From: Roseibium sp. Sym1
GTDB lineage: Bacteria > Pseudomonadota > Alphaproteobacteria > Rhizobiales > Stappiaceae
NCBI RefSeq assembly: GCF_027359675.1
Contig: NZ_CP114786.1
Location: 6,546,501 to 6,610,500 of the forward strand
Direction of reading: 5' to 3'
Length of the DNA: 64,000 bases
This document shows, piece after piece, positions 1-8,419 of this stretch (positions are counted from its first letter, which is position 1; each line of letters starts with the position of its first letter). Both the position numbers and the translations under genes were made by a program. The notes under the pieces were generated by a model. It was not told where the DNA came from and searched no databases. It was given only the letters and a program-made list of their open reading frames with translations.

Positions 1-1197
1 AACGAAACCCTGGAACGGCGGGTGCGGGAGCGGACCGAGGAACTGACCCATGTCAATGTACGGCTCGTGGAGGCCACACGTGCGGCCGAGGAAGCCAATA
101 TCGGCAAGACGCGTTTCCTGGCGGCCGCCGGCCACGACATTCTGCAGCCGCTGAACGCGGCACGCCTCTATGCCTCCGTCCTGGTCGACAAACTCAAGGA
201 AGGTGACGACGGCGCGCTGGTGCGCAACGTGGAAATGGCACTGGAATCGGTGGAGGACATTCTCGGCGCCGTTCTCGACATCTCGCGGCTGGATACCGGG
301 GCCCTGAAACCCGAGCCGACGGTGTTCCGCCTCGACGAACTCCTGAACGGACTGGCGCTCGACTTCCGGCCGGTCGCGGAAGAAAAGGGGCTGGAGCTCC
401 GGATCGTGCCGACCTCGGTTTCCGTGCGCACGGACAGAAGGCTGCTTCGGCGCCTTTTGCAGAACCTTGTCTCCAATGCCCTGAAATACACGCAGCACGG
501 CCGCGTCCTCGTCGGATGCCGCCAGCGCGGCAACCGTGTCCTCGTCGAGATCCACGACACGGGCATGGGCATCCCGAAAAGCAAGCAGAGAGCCATTTTC
601 CAGGAATTTCACCGCCTGGATGACGGCATGCGCGTGGCCAAGGGGCTCGGCCTGGGCCTGTCCATCGTCGAGCGTATCAGCCACGTGCTGGACCATCCGG
701 TGAAACTCCGGTCCGAGGCCAATCGCGGTTCCTGTTTCTCGGTCGAATTACCGCGGTCCGCGTCCATTCCCGACATTGTCCCGATGCAGCAACACTCGAC
801 CCCTGCCGGCCAACTGGACGGCCTCTGCGTCGTCGCCATCGACAACGAACCGGATATCCTGAGCGGCATGCGGCACCTGCTGACGAACTGGCACTGCAGG
901 GTCGTGACCGCGCCCGATGACACGGAGGCGGCCATCGAGCTGAACAAGGCAGGGCTCACACCCGACGTTATCCTGGCCGACTATCATCTGGACAACGGCA
1001 CCGGCATCGAGGCGATCGTCAAGCTGCGCTGGAAATTCGGACAGCAGATCCCGGCCATCCTGATCACGGCGGACAGAAGCCGCGCTGTTCGCACCGAGGC
1101 CAGCGAAAAGGACATCGCCTTTTTCAACAAACCGCTGAAACCGGCGGCTTTGCGCGCTCACCTTGCCCGTTGCCAGGCCGGCCAGGCCGCCGAATAA
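1..1197 (+). CDS. Hybrid sensor histidine kinase/response regulator, C-terminal part (5' end outside window)
   Basis: The reading frame is open from base 1, so the sensor region is cut off. What remains is a coiled-coil linker, then a HisKA dimerisation domain with the phospho-accepting His at visible codon 45 (motif AAAGHDILQPLNAARLY). An HATPase domain follows, with N box LVSNALKYT, G1 box DTGMGIP and G2 box GLGLGLSIV. A receiver domain ends the protein, with its phosphorylated Asp at about codon 327 (ILADYHL) and the conserved Lys in FFNKPLKP. The H-box spelling is typical of the NahK/ErcS-type PAS hybrid kinases. These sit in phosphorelays that often control LuxR-type regulators, and such a regulator lies at 3974-4657. 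That partnership is inferred from proximity only; the sensed signal cannot be read here. Confidence 0.93.
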   Translation, partial: NETLERRVRERTEELTHVNVRLVEATRAAEEANIGKTRFLAAAGHDILQPLNAARLYASVLVDKLKEGDDGALVRNVEMALESVEDILGAVLDISRLDTGALKPEPTVFRLDELLNGLALDFRPVAEEKGLELRIVPTSVSVRTDRRLLRRLLQNLVSNALKYTQHGRVLVGCRQRGNRVLVEIHDTGMGIPKSKQRAIFQEFHRLDDGMRVAKGLGLGLSIVERISHVLDHPVKLRSEANRGSCFSVELPRSASIPDIVPMQQHSTPAGQLDGLCVVAIDNEPDILSGMRHLLTNWHCRVVTAPDDTEAAIELNKAGLTPDVILADYHLDNGTGIEAIVKLRWKFGQQIPAILITADRSRAVRTEASEKDIAFFNKPLKPAALRAHLARCQAGQAAE

Positions 1198-1265
1198 ACC
1201 GGCTCAGGACCGATATTGCGCCTTCCTGCGCTTCCCGCCGCGGGCAAAACCTGTCGTACAAAGCT

Positions 1266-3758
1266 TCAGGAGGCAGAGCGCAGGTCAGCCGGGTTCTTCG
1301 GTGCGGTACTGGGTGAACGGTCTTCCCAGTCCTCTTTCCTGATCTGGGCGACCATCAGCGGATTGGGATGCGGCTTGCCAAAATAGTATCCCTGCATGGT
1401 GTCGCAGCCGAGCGTGCGCAGCGCATCGACCTGGAACTGGCGTTCCACCCCTTCCGCCGTCACTTCGAGACCGAGATTGTGCGCCAGTGCGATGATGGCG
1501 GAAATGATCGCGAGACCGTCGCTGCGTTCGCCGATCTCGTCCACGAAGGACTTGTCGATCTTGATCTTGTCGAACTTGTACTGTCTCAGATAGGACAGTG
1601 AGGAGTAGCCGGTTCCGAAATCGTCCAGGGCGATTGAAATGCCGAGGTCACGCAATTTCTGGAGCTTGGCGGCGGCGGAGCCAAAGTCCCGGAGAAACAC
1701 GGATTCGGTGATTTCCAGGACCAGACGCTCCGGCGGGAAACCCGTTTCCTGCAAGACCGAACAAATGTGCTCGACCAGATTCGGGTCCATGAACTGCACC
1801 GGCGACAGGTTGACCGCGACGCTGTTCAGTTCCGGGCACCGGGCAGCGGCCGCGCAGGCCTTTCTCAGAACCCAGTTGCCGAGCGGCAGGATGAGACCCG
1901 CGTGTTCCGCGATCGGAATGAACGTGTCCGGCGGCACCTCCCCCCGGACAGGGTGCAGCCAACGCACCAGAACCTCGCTGGAAACCACCTTGCCGGACCT
2001 GGCCTCCACGATCGGCTGAAAATCGACATTGAGCTTTTCGTACTCGAAGGCTTCTCGCAGGTCGGCCTCAAGCTCTCGGCGCTCACGCACCTCGCGTTCC
2101 ATTTCATGTTCAAAGGCAAGAGCGCGGCCCCGGCCCCCCTCCTTGGCCTTGTAGAGCGCGATATCCGCCTTGCGCATCAGATCATCGAGCGTGTCGCGGC
2201 TGTCGCGGAAGCGGGTAAAACCGACCGTCGCGCCGATGGCGAAATCGCGCCGGAAAATTCGGAACGGTTTCCGGGTCACGTTGACCAGTTCGTCCGCAAA
2301 GGCATAGGCCGTCTCGTCATCGTCGAATTGACCGAGCGCTGCGAACTCGTCACCGCCGAACCGTGCGAGAATGGTCTTGTCCTCGCTCAAGGACATGAAC
2401 CGGCTCGCAACCTGACGCAGCAGTTCGTCGCCGGCCGGGTGACCGCTGGTGTCATTGACAACCTTGAAATTGTCCAGATCGATGAGGAACAGCGTCAGCG
2501 TATTGTCGCCGAATTGGTGCTGTCGCTCCAGGAGCGCCTCGGCCTCCTTGAGGAACCAGCTGCGATTGCCGATCCCGGTGAGGGAGTCATGTTCCGCCAG
2601 ATGCGACACCAGCGCGCTGGCACGCCGTGCCTCGGTGACGTCGGAGGCGACACCGCGGTACCCCGTGAAGGAACCATGATCGTCGTACATCGGACGGGCC
2701 GCCAGCGACCACCAGCGTTCCTCGCCATTCACGTCGACACCGATCACGACATCACGAAAGGCGTTCTGCGTTTTCATGGCGTCTTCGAGGACCGCCACCG
2801 CGGAACGGGCGTCATCTTCCTCCAGCGTGTAGGCGAGGTCGACCATGCGCATGGTTTCCAGTACCGGCCGGGACTTGCCGCTGGCGTTCAGGAACCGGTC
2901 GGAAACATTGCGCAAGCCGCCACGGCTGTTTGTCTCCCAGATCCAGTCGCTGGCCTTTTCCTCAAATTCATTGAGGAGCAGCGCAATCAGTTCACCCCGT
3001 TGTTCCAGCTCGGCTTCCGCCAGGAAATGCGAGGAGAACAGCCAGCCCGCGGAGGCCACGCTGCCGATCACCACCAGCGTGTAGCTGGTCAACAGCAGCA
3101 GCAATGGCCACAAGTCCGTGGTTTGCCCGATGGCAAGTGACACAAGGGCCGACAGGTAAAGAATCCCGACCCAGCGGAAGGCTGCCTGAGGCACGGTCGC
3201 AAGCGTGAAACCACCACCGCAAAGCATGCCCGTGGTGACGCAGGATGCCATCCAGATACCGTCCGGATCCCCGTACGCAAACGCAGTTATCGGAACGACC
3301 GCCCAGAGGCCGCTGAACACGGTCGCGTGCAAGACCGCCTTTTTCAACGACCTGCGGGACGCGAGGTCGACCGGCGACCTGTTTGCCTTGATCCATCTCA
3401 GCGTCGTGTAAGCCAGAAAGGCGACGACCGAGACCACCCAAAGCGTCAGAAATCCGATCGGGACAAAGTCCCGGAAGGCCAGCGTGATGACCAGCGTGTT
3501 GATGATATTTGCAAAGACAATGAGGGGCGTCAGCCTGGCAATGCTGGAAATCTGTGCAGCCCGCACCCGCCGAGCCAGCAATTCGTCAACAACCGGGTGC
3601 CCGAACGCCAGCAGGAATGCCTGAGCCGGGTCGGACGCCTTTGTGCCGGCCTGTTCCGCAGGCCGAAAACGGCTCGCAGCCTGGAACGTCTGTCCCGGCT
3701 TCAGAAAGGCCATACAAATCGTCTGAAGGACCAGGTTCCAGTTGGAGCTGAGCCGCAT
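1266..3758 (-). CDS. Membrane GGDEF/EAL cyclic-di-GMP enzyme with PAS domain
   Basis: 830 residues. A hydrophobic N-terminal region (about residues 70-245) holds several membrane helices. A PAS domain (about 265-380) comes next, then a diguanylate cyclase domain with intact FGGDEF near residue 470, and an EAL phosphodiesterase domain from about 555 to 805. The EAL signature reads EVL (SSEVLVRWLHP), a tolerated variant; downstream catalytic motifs DDFGTGYSSLSYL and EGVE are present. It probably makes and/or degrades c-di-GMP at the inner membrane, and the sequence cannot say which activity dominates. The ATG at 3756-3758 is preceded by GGAG. It lies on the opposite strand from the kinase, and its 3' end is 68 bp from the kinase stop. 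Two PilZ-bearing chemoreceptors in this window are possible c-di-GMP responders. Confidence 0.95.
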   Translation of the reverse strand: MRLSSNWNLVLQTICMAFLKPGQTFQAASRFRPAEQAGTKASDPAQAFLLAFGHPVVDELLARRVRAAQISSIARLTPLIVFANIINTLVITLAFRDFVPIGFLTLWVVSVVAFLAYTTLRWIKANRSPVDLASRRSLKKAVLHATVFSGLWAVVPITAFAYGDPDGIWMASCVTTGMLCGGGFTLATVPQAAFRWVGILYLSALVSLAIGQTTDLWPLLLLLTSYTLVVIGSVASAGWLFSSHFLAEAELEQRGELIALLLNEFEEKASDWIWETNSRGGLRNVSDRFLNASGKSRPVLETMRMVDLAYTLEEDDARSAVAVLEDAMKTQNAFRDVVIGVDVNGEERWWSLAARPMYDDHGSFTGYRGVASDVTEARRASALVSHLAEHDSLTGIGNRSWFLKEAEALLERQHQFGDNTLTLFLIDLDNFKVVNDTSGHPAGDELLRQVASRFMSLSEDKTILARFGGDEFAALGQFDDDETAYAFADELVNVTRKPFRIFRRDFAIGATVGFTRFRDSRDTLDDLMRKADIALYKAKEGGRGRALAFEHEMEREVRERRELEADLREAFEYEKLNVDFQPIVEARSGKVVSSEVLVRWLHPVRGEVPPDTFIPIAEHAGLILPLGNWVLRKACAAAARCPELNSVAVNLSPVQFMDPNLVEHICSVLQETGFPPERLVLEITESVFLRDFGSAAAKLQKLRDLGISIALDDFGTGYSSLSYLRQYKFDKIKIDKSFVDEIGERSDGLAIISAIIALAHNLGLEVTAEGVERQFQVDALRTLGCDTMQGYYFGKPHPNPLMVAQIRKEDWEDRSPSTAPKNPADLRSAS

Positions 3759-3927
3759 TTTGTCTCCGCAATTGGGTCTCGACCGTGCGCGGCACAGCCC
3801 CGCGGAACCTACCGTTACAGCTATTCCCTGAAATTCCGGTAAAAACGCACCCCCGGATTCGGCGGTACTTGCAACTCTTTCAGCAACGTGTGGATGCGGC
3901 AGGGCATTTTCTCACGCGTTGCCTGCA

Positions 3928-3949
3928 CCGGTTCCATCTCTGGAACCGG
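3928..3949. terminator. Inverted repeat downstream of the LuxR-type regulator
   Basis: Nine-bp perfect arms (CCGGTTCCA and TGGAACCGG) with a four-base loop lie just past the stop of the minus-strand regulator gene. No T-run follows on either strand, so it may pause polymerase or protect the RNA 3' end rather than act as a classical terminator. Confidence 0.4.
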
Positions 3950-3973
3950 AGACCGCGTGACGAAGTCGTGCGG

Positions 3974-4657
3974 CTACTGTGCGCTTGCGGCTTCGGTGGC
4001 TTCGCCGCCCAGCTGCCATTGACCCGCCTCGATCTTCGAAGCGGCGATGACCGCCTGGGTCCGGCTTTCGACACCCAGCTTTTGCAGGATCGCGGAAACA
4101 TGTGCCTTGACGGTCGCTTCGGACACGGACAACTCGTACGCAATCTGCTTGTTCAAAAGCCCTTCCGACAACATCATCAGAACGCGGACCTGCTGTGGCG
4201 TCAGGGTGGAAAGCCGCTGGACGAGGTCGCCGCTGCCATCATCCGCGGCCAGATCCACATCCGGCGGTGTCCACATGTTGCCCGACATGACCTCGGATAT
4301 GGCTTCGCGGATCACCTCGATCCCGTGCGACTTCGGAATGAAGCCGGAGGCGCCAAATTCAACCGCCCGCCGGATCGCCTGCGGATCCTCGTTGGCCGAG
4401 ACGACAACCACCGGCACGCCCGCATATTGCGCGCGCAAATACATGAGCCCGGAGAAGCCGCGCATCCCGGGCATAGACAGATCCAGCAGGATCAGGTCCA
4501 CGTCGCCATCCTGTTCCAGCCGGTTGGTCACGTCCTCCAGGGCACCCGCCTCCTCGATCGCGGCATCCGGAAACTGGGTTTCCAGCGTTTGGCGCAGGGC
4601 GCCCCGAAACAGGGGGTGATCATCCGCGATTATGAACCGATACGTTGTCGCCGACAC
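3974..4657 (-). CDS. LuxR/NarL-family response regulator
   Basis: 227 residues. An N-terminal receiver domain carries the acidic pair ADD and the phospho-acceptor Asp59 (LILLDLSMPGM), with conserved Ser/Lys near VSANED and IPKS. A C-terminal LuxR-type helix-turn-helix runs from about residue 155 to 215 (LTPQQVRVLMMLSEGLLNKQIAYELSVSEATVKAHV). It should bind DNA when phosphorylated. The start is GTG at 4657, supported by GGAGG nine bases upstream. The hybrid kinase at the left edge of the window is of a type often paired with such regulators, so the two may form one phosphorelay. The targets are unknown. Confidence 0.93.
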   Translation of the reverse strand: MSATTYRFIIADDHPLFRGALRQTLETQFPDAAIEEAGALEDVTNRLEQDGDVDLILLDLSMPGMRGFSGLMYLRAQYAGVPVVVVSANEDPQAIRRAVEFGASGFIPKSHGIEVIREAISEVMSGNMWTPPDVDLAADDGSGDLVQRLSTLTPQQVRVLMMLSEGLLNKQIAYELSVSEATVKAHVSAILQKLGVESRTQAVIAASKIEAGQWQLGGEATEAASAQ

Positions 4658-5106
4658 GTTGCTATTCCTCCCTCACCGGCCTTGAATGTGCAAATTGCCC
4701 CCGATTTGGCGCTCGCCCATTCCTCCCGGCGCGCGCTCAGGTCAATTGACTTCAAGGCAGTGACACTTTGTTGCGGCCTTTTGGAAGTATGTTTGCAACA
4801 CCGGTTACGCGCAAGTCAAACCATGCTTTTGACCTACGCTGGCATTTCTGCGGAGGCTCCCAACACATTCGATGTGCAATCGGGCCCGTGGAAACCCCTC
4901 AAAATTGCAGCGCCTCCCTTGGAGCAACCCAGGATCTGCAGCGCAGCCGTCCTGCCTGAAAAATAATCTTCAAACATCACGGCATCGTCGGATAGGCTCC
5001 TTGATCACAGTCCACGTTTCATGTTTCTCATCACCACAAAGACAGCAACAAATGAGCTGCCCGAGAACAACAGATAATCAAAATCACTGAGTGTGCGAAC
5101 CCTATC
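4658..5106. other. Divergent intergenic region with no gene seen
   Basis: 449 bp between the divergent response regulator and the thioesterase-like gene. It must hold promoters for both. A perfect 10-bp palindrome (GTCAATTGAC) lies at 4741-4750, and the stretch is less GC-rich than its surroundings. No convincing coding region or RNA was recognised. The downstream gene has no clear Shine-Dalgarno sequence. Confidence 0.5.
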
Positions 5107-5976
5107 ATGACTCTTCAGGCGACCCTGTTTTCGTTTGTCAATCGCTGGGAATGCGATGAGAACGACCACCTAAACGTCCAATTCTACTTCAGCCGTTTCG
5201 ACGAGGCTGACCGCCAATTCCGATTGCTTTGCGGACTGAACGAAACCCTCGTGGGCGCTCGCAGGGTCCGTCATGTCCGGTTTCATTCCGAGTTGCGAAC
5301 AGGCGACCTGATCACCGTGCATTCGAGCATTGCCTTTGACGGTCCGCACATGCTGACCGTCATCCACGAGTTGCGCGACGGCGCCACCGGTGAGCTCGCG
5401 GCAACAGCCCTGGACGGCTACGAACCGAACGCCAACTCGGTCAAACCCCTGAGGCAGCGGTTCAAGGACTACCAGACATCGATGATTGCGGAGGCCGGCC
5501 CGAAGGGAATTCCGGCGGGTCCCGCGAACGCGAGGACCACCCTGTCCGGACTGGAGGCCAAGGGAGCCAGGATCATCTATCGCGGCACGGTTCTGCCGCG
5601 GGACCTCGGGATCGACGGCAAGGCCGACGACCGCTACGCCCTGTCCTGCTGCACCGACGGTGTCGCCCATGTCTGGCAACGCACGCCGATGAGCCATGGC
5701 TACCTGACCGAAAACGGCTACGGCCGGGTTGCCGTGGAAATGAAACTCACCTGGGCAACGCCGCTGAAATCGGGTGACATGATGCTCGTCATCTCCGGTT
5801 TCACCGGTGTTGGCGCCAAGACATTCTCCATGCGCCATCATCTGTTTGAAAGCAGAACCAGCCGGCTCGTTGCCACGCTGGATGTCGTTGCCCTGACGAT
5901 GGATCTTGCCAAACGGAGCGCGGTCGAATTGCCACCCGAAGCCCATCAGGCCATCAACAAGATGCTGATCGACTAG
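5107..5976 (+). CDS. Double-hotdog acyl-CoA thioesterase-like protein
   Basis: 289 residues. The N-terminal segment (WECDENDHLNVQFYFSRFDEA, split here for length at residue 24) has the Asp-x-x-x-His-x-Asn pattern of 4-hydroxybenzoyl-CoA-type thioesterases, with Asp17, His21 and Asn23. A second, more diverged hotdog-like half follows from about residue 150. The product should be a soluble acyl-CoA thioesterase. The substrate cannot be assigned, although the AT-poor coding style and the beta-oxidation genes elsewhere in the window fit acyl-CoA metabolism. It is a single gene facing away from the response regulator and convergent with the next gene. The ATG at 5107 has no good ribosome-binding site. 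Confidence 0.75.
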   Translation: MTLQATLFSFVNRWECDENDHLNVQFYFSRFDEADRQFRLLCGLNETLVGARRVRHVRFHSELRTGDLITVHSSIAFDGPHMLTVIHELRDGATGELAATALDGYEPNANSVKPLRQRFKDYQTSMIAEAGPKGIPAGPANARTTLSGLEAKGARIIYRGTVLPRDLGIDGKADDRYALSCCTDGVAHVWQRTPMSHGYLTENGYGRVAVEMKLTWATPLKSGDMMLVISGFTGVGAKTFSMRHHLFESRTSRLVATLDVVALTMDLAKRSAVELPPEAHQAINKMLID

Positions 5977-6032
5977 GCTGCAGTGACAATTTGGGGGCAG
6001 CCTGGAATTAGATTGTTTCCTGAGCGTACGGC

Positions 6033-6566
6033 TCAGTTCCCGTCGCTCTCGAAGTCCTTCTGGAGATCGCGGACCATGCCGAAGAAACGCCGCATCGCGC
6101 TTTCGGTGAAGGTCAGGACCTTTTCAAGTTCTTCGTCTTCCTCGCTCAAAGGCGCGGAACCATCCTTCTTGTCCGGGCCTTTTTCCGGGCGGTCCAGCGC
6201 TGCTCCCGGCGGCAATTGGCGATCCGTTTCCTCAACCCCGGTTTCAAGTTCCGCCAGGCGGGCTGACAGCCGGTCGACCTCGCCGGCAAGCTCACCGATT
6301 TCGGCGAGATAGGCTTCCTCCGCAAGCGGAACCGGATTGCAGCGCCAGGCACCGTTCTGCTCGAGGCAGATGGAAACCGTGCCGTTCTGGCGATCGATTC
6401 TCAGGATGTCCCCGTCGACGGCAACGAGGGAAAACCGTCCGGGCTGTCCGTCCGTCGCAGCTTCGGCATCTTCGGGCGCAATCTTGTCCTGTGCGGCGGC
6501 GGTGCTCAGCATGGCCGCGGTCAAACCAGCGGCAACAAGCGCGAACAGGGGGGTGCGGATCGTCAT
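6033..6566 (-). CDS. Hypothetical periplasmic protein with coiled coil
   Basis: 177 residues from the ATG at 6564-6566, which has GGAG directly upstream; a longer in-frame start at 6623 would bury the signal peptide. The N-terminus (MTIRTPLFALVAAGLTAAML) ends in an AxA signal-peptidase-like site (STAAAQ). The mature part has a short region with two Cys (SICLEQNGAWRCNPV) that could form a disulfide, then a predicted coiled coil (about residues 90-120) and a charged, Glu-rich tail. I do not recognise the family. It lies convergent to the thioesterase-like gene and 116 bp past the 3' end of the ligase gene, on the same strand as the ligase, so co-transcription with the ligase upstream of it is possible. 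Confidence 0.7.
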   Translation of the reverse strand: MTIRTPLFALVAAGLTAAMLSTAAAQDKIAPEDAEAATDGQPGRFSLVAVDGDILRIDRQNGTVSICLEQNGAWRCNPVPLAEEAYLAEIGELAGEVDRLSARLAELETGVEETDRQLPPGAALDRPEKGPDKKDGSAPLSEEDEELEKVLTFTESAMRRFFGMVRDLQKDFESDGN

Positions 6567-6682
6567 GGAGCCTCTCCGGTGCCGGCATGTGCCGACTGTT
6601 CGTGTTTCTACAATGGGTGCCATGATTCCGTGGCCAAAGCACGGCCAATCGCGGTTTTTTCGCCATTCAATCCCGACCGCCG

Positions 6683-8338
6683 CTAACCAGACCGCGCCGG
6701 CAGCATCCTTTCGAGCGTCTCCAGGCGATCGGCTTCAGCCGCCGGCTTGTCCCATCTCAGACGTGAAATTCGCGGAAAGCGCATGGCAACACCGGACTTG
6801 TGGCGGCCGGACCGGTTGAGCCCCTCGAAGGCGACTTCCAGAACGAGCCCGGTTTCGCTGCCATAGGCGACCTCGCGAACGGGACCGAACCGGTTGGTGG
6901 TGTTGTTACGGACGAACCGGTCAATCTGCCGCAGCTCCTCGTCGGTGAAACCGAAATAGGCCTTGCCGACCGGCACCAGTTCCGGACCGTCGTCGCCATC
7001 CTTCCAGACACCGAACGTGTAGTCCGAATAGAAGGAAGAGCGTTTGCCGTGGCCGCGTTGCGCATACATCAGCACGGCATCGATCAGGTGCGGCTCCTTC
7101 TTCCACTTGTACCAGAGCCCCTTGGGCCGGCCGGTGACATAGGGCGCGTCCCATCTTTTCAGCATCAGACCCTCGACAGCCTCGGCATCGTCCTGCGTCA
7201 AGTGAGCGTGCGGATTGGCCCGTGCAGCGGCGAAGCCTTCCCAGCCCTCGACCGTCACCATCGGCGACAGGTCGATCCGCCGGTCCGGCAGCCCGGCAAC
7301 AAATGTTTCCAGCTTCCTGCGGCGCTCGGAAAACGGCAGACCGCGCAGGTCTTCTTTCCCGAGGCTGAGCAGGTCGTAGACGCGGATGGCAGCCGGATAG
7401 TCGCGCATCAGCTTCGGTCCGGCGGTCTTGCGGTTGAGTCTTTTCTGAAGATCGGAAAACGGCCGCACCCTGCCATCGGAGACCACCAGCAGCTCGCCAT
7501 CGATGCAGGCCTCGAAGTCGAGCAACTCGACCACATCCGGAAAGGCTCTGGAAATGTCCTCGCCCGTTCGGCTGTAAAGGCGCCGGATCTCCTGACCGCT
7601 TTCCAGCCGCCCTGCCGCGGCCTGGATGCGGATCCCGTCCCATTTCCATTCCACCGCAAACCTTGCCGCCTCCAACTGGCCGGGGTCCTTTTCCTCGTCG
7701 AGCGGATGCGCCAGCATAACCGGCCGGAACGGTGCCGGATCACGTGTTTCCGGCCGGCCACTGCGCCCCTCTGCCCAGGCGAACAGGTCAAGATAGGGAA
7801 GCTGAAGGCCGTGCCAGACCTCCTCGACATCAGCCACGTCCAGGGAACCGAACCTGGCGACGGCCGTCTTTGCAAGCCGGGCGGACACACCGACCCGCAT
7901 TCCGCCGGTGACGAGTTTCAACAAGGCCCAGCGGCCCGTCTCGTCAAGCGCATCCATCCAGTCCGACAAGAGACGGGGCACCTGGGTCTTTCCCGCATTT
8001 TCGAGATTTTCGACAACCTCGGACAAGTGCGGCGGCGCGGACCGGGCCGGAAAGCGTTCCGTTCGCGGCCACATCAGCGCAATGGTTTCAGAAAGGTCGC
8101 CGACAAAATCATAGGACAGCGCAAACAACCGCGGATCGGTCCGCTCGCCGATCAGGGCTCTCAGCAGCGCGGGCTTGGCATGTTTGAAACTCAGCCCCCC
8201 GGTAAGCGCCGCCAGGGCATATCCGCGCTCCGGATCCGGTATCTCCCGGAAATAGCGCACCAGCAACGCCTCCTTGGCGAGGCGCCGGGGCTCAAGCGAG
8301 AGCCTGTCAAGCAATCGGGCGAAGGCATGCATGGTCAC
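6683..8338 (-). CDS. ATP-dependent DNA ligase (ligase-associated repair set)
   Basis: 551 residues, the length expected of the bacterial ligase class defined by its association with an Lhr-like helicase, an MBL exonuclease and a PdeM-type phosphoesterase. An N-terminal DNA-binding domain (about 1-200) precedes the adenylation domain with the nucleotidyl Lys in EWKWDGIRIQ (about residue 232). Motif III-like DGELLV, motif IV EGLMLK and motif V YKWKKE are all present, followed by an OB-fold. It seals DNA nicks with ATP during repair. All three partner genes lie within 11 kb (13695-14717, 15824-18328, 18325-19062), but here the ligase is separated from the exonuclease by a chemoreceptor, an RNA helicase and an NTF2-like gene. 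Confidence 0.95.
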   Translation of the reverse strand: MTMHAFARLLDRLSLEPRRLAKEALLVRYFREIPDPERGYALAALTGGLSFKHAKPALLRALIGERTDPRLFALSYDFVGDLSETIALMWPRTERFPARSAPPHLSEVVENLENAGKTQVPRLLSDWMDALDETGRWALLKLVTGGMRVGVSARLAKTAVARFGSLDVADVEEVWHGLQLPYLDLFAWAEGRSGRPETRDPAPFRPVMLAHPLDEEKDPGQLEAARFAVEWKWDGIRIQAAAGRLESGQEIRRLYSRTGEDISRAFPDVVELLDFEACIDGELLVVSDGRVRPFSDLQKRLNRKTAGPKLMRDYPAAIRVYDLLSLGKEDLRGLPFSERRRKLETFVAGLPDRRIDLSPMVTVEGWEGFAAARANPHAHLTQDDAEAVEGLMLKRWDAPYVTGRPKGLWYKWKKEPHLIDAVLMYAQRGHGKRSSFYSDYTFGVWKDGDDGPELVPVGKAYFGFTDEELRQIDRFVRNNTTNRFGPVREVAYGSETGLVLEVAFEGLNRSGRHKSGVAMRFPRISRLRWDKPAAEADRLETLERMLPARSG

Positions 8339-8419
8339 GATCCAACCGGGAAAAACGGTTCAGGACAAGTCCTTCCCGGTTAGATGACACTCAAGGTCCG
8401 GTGATCAAGACCGCACCTG

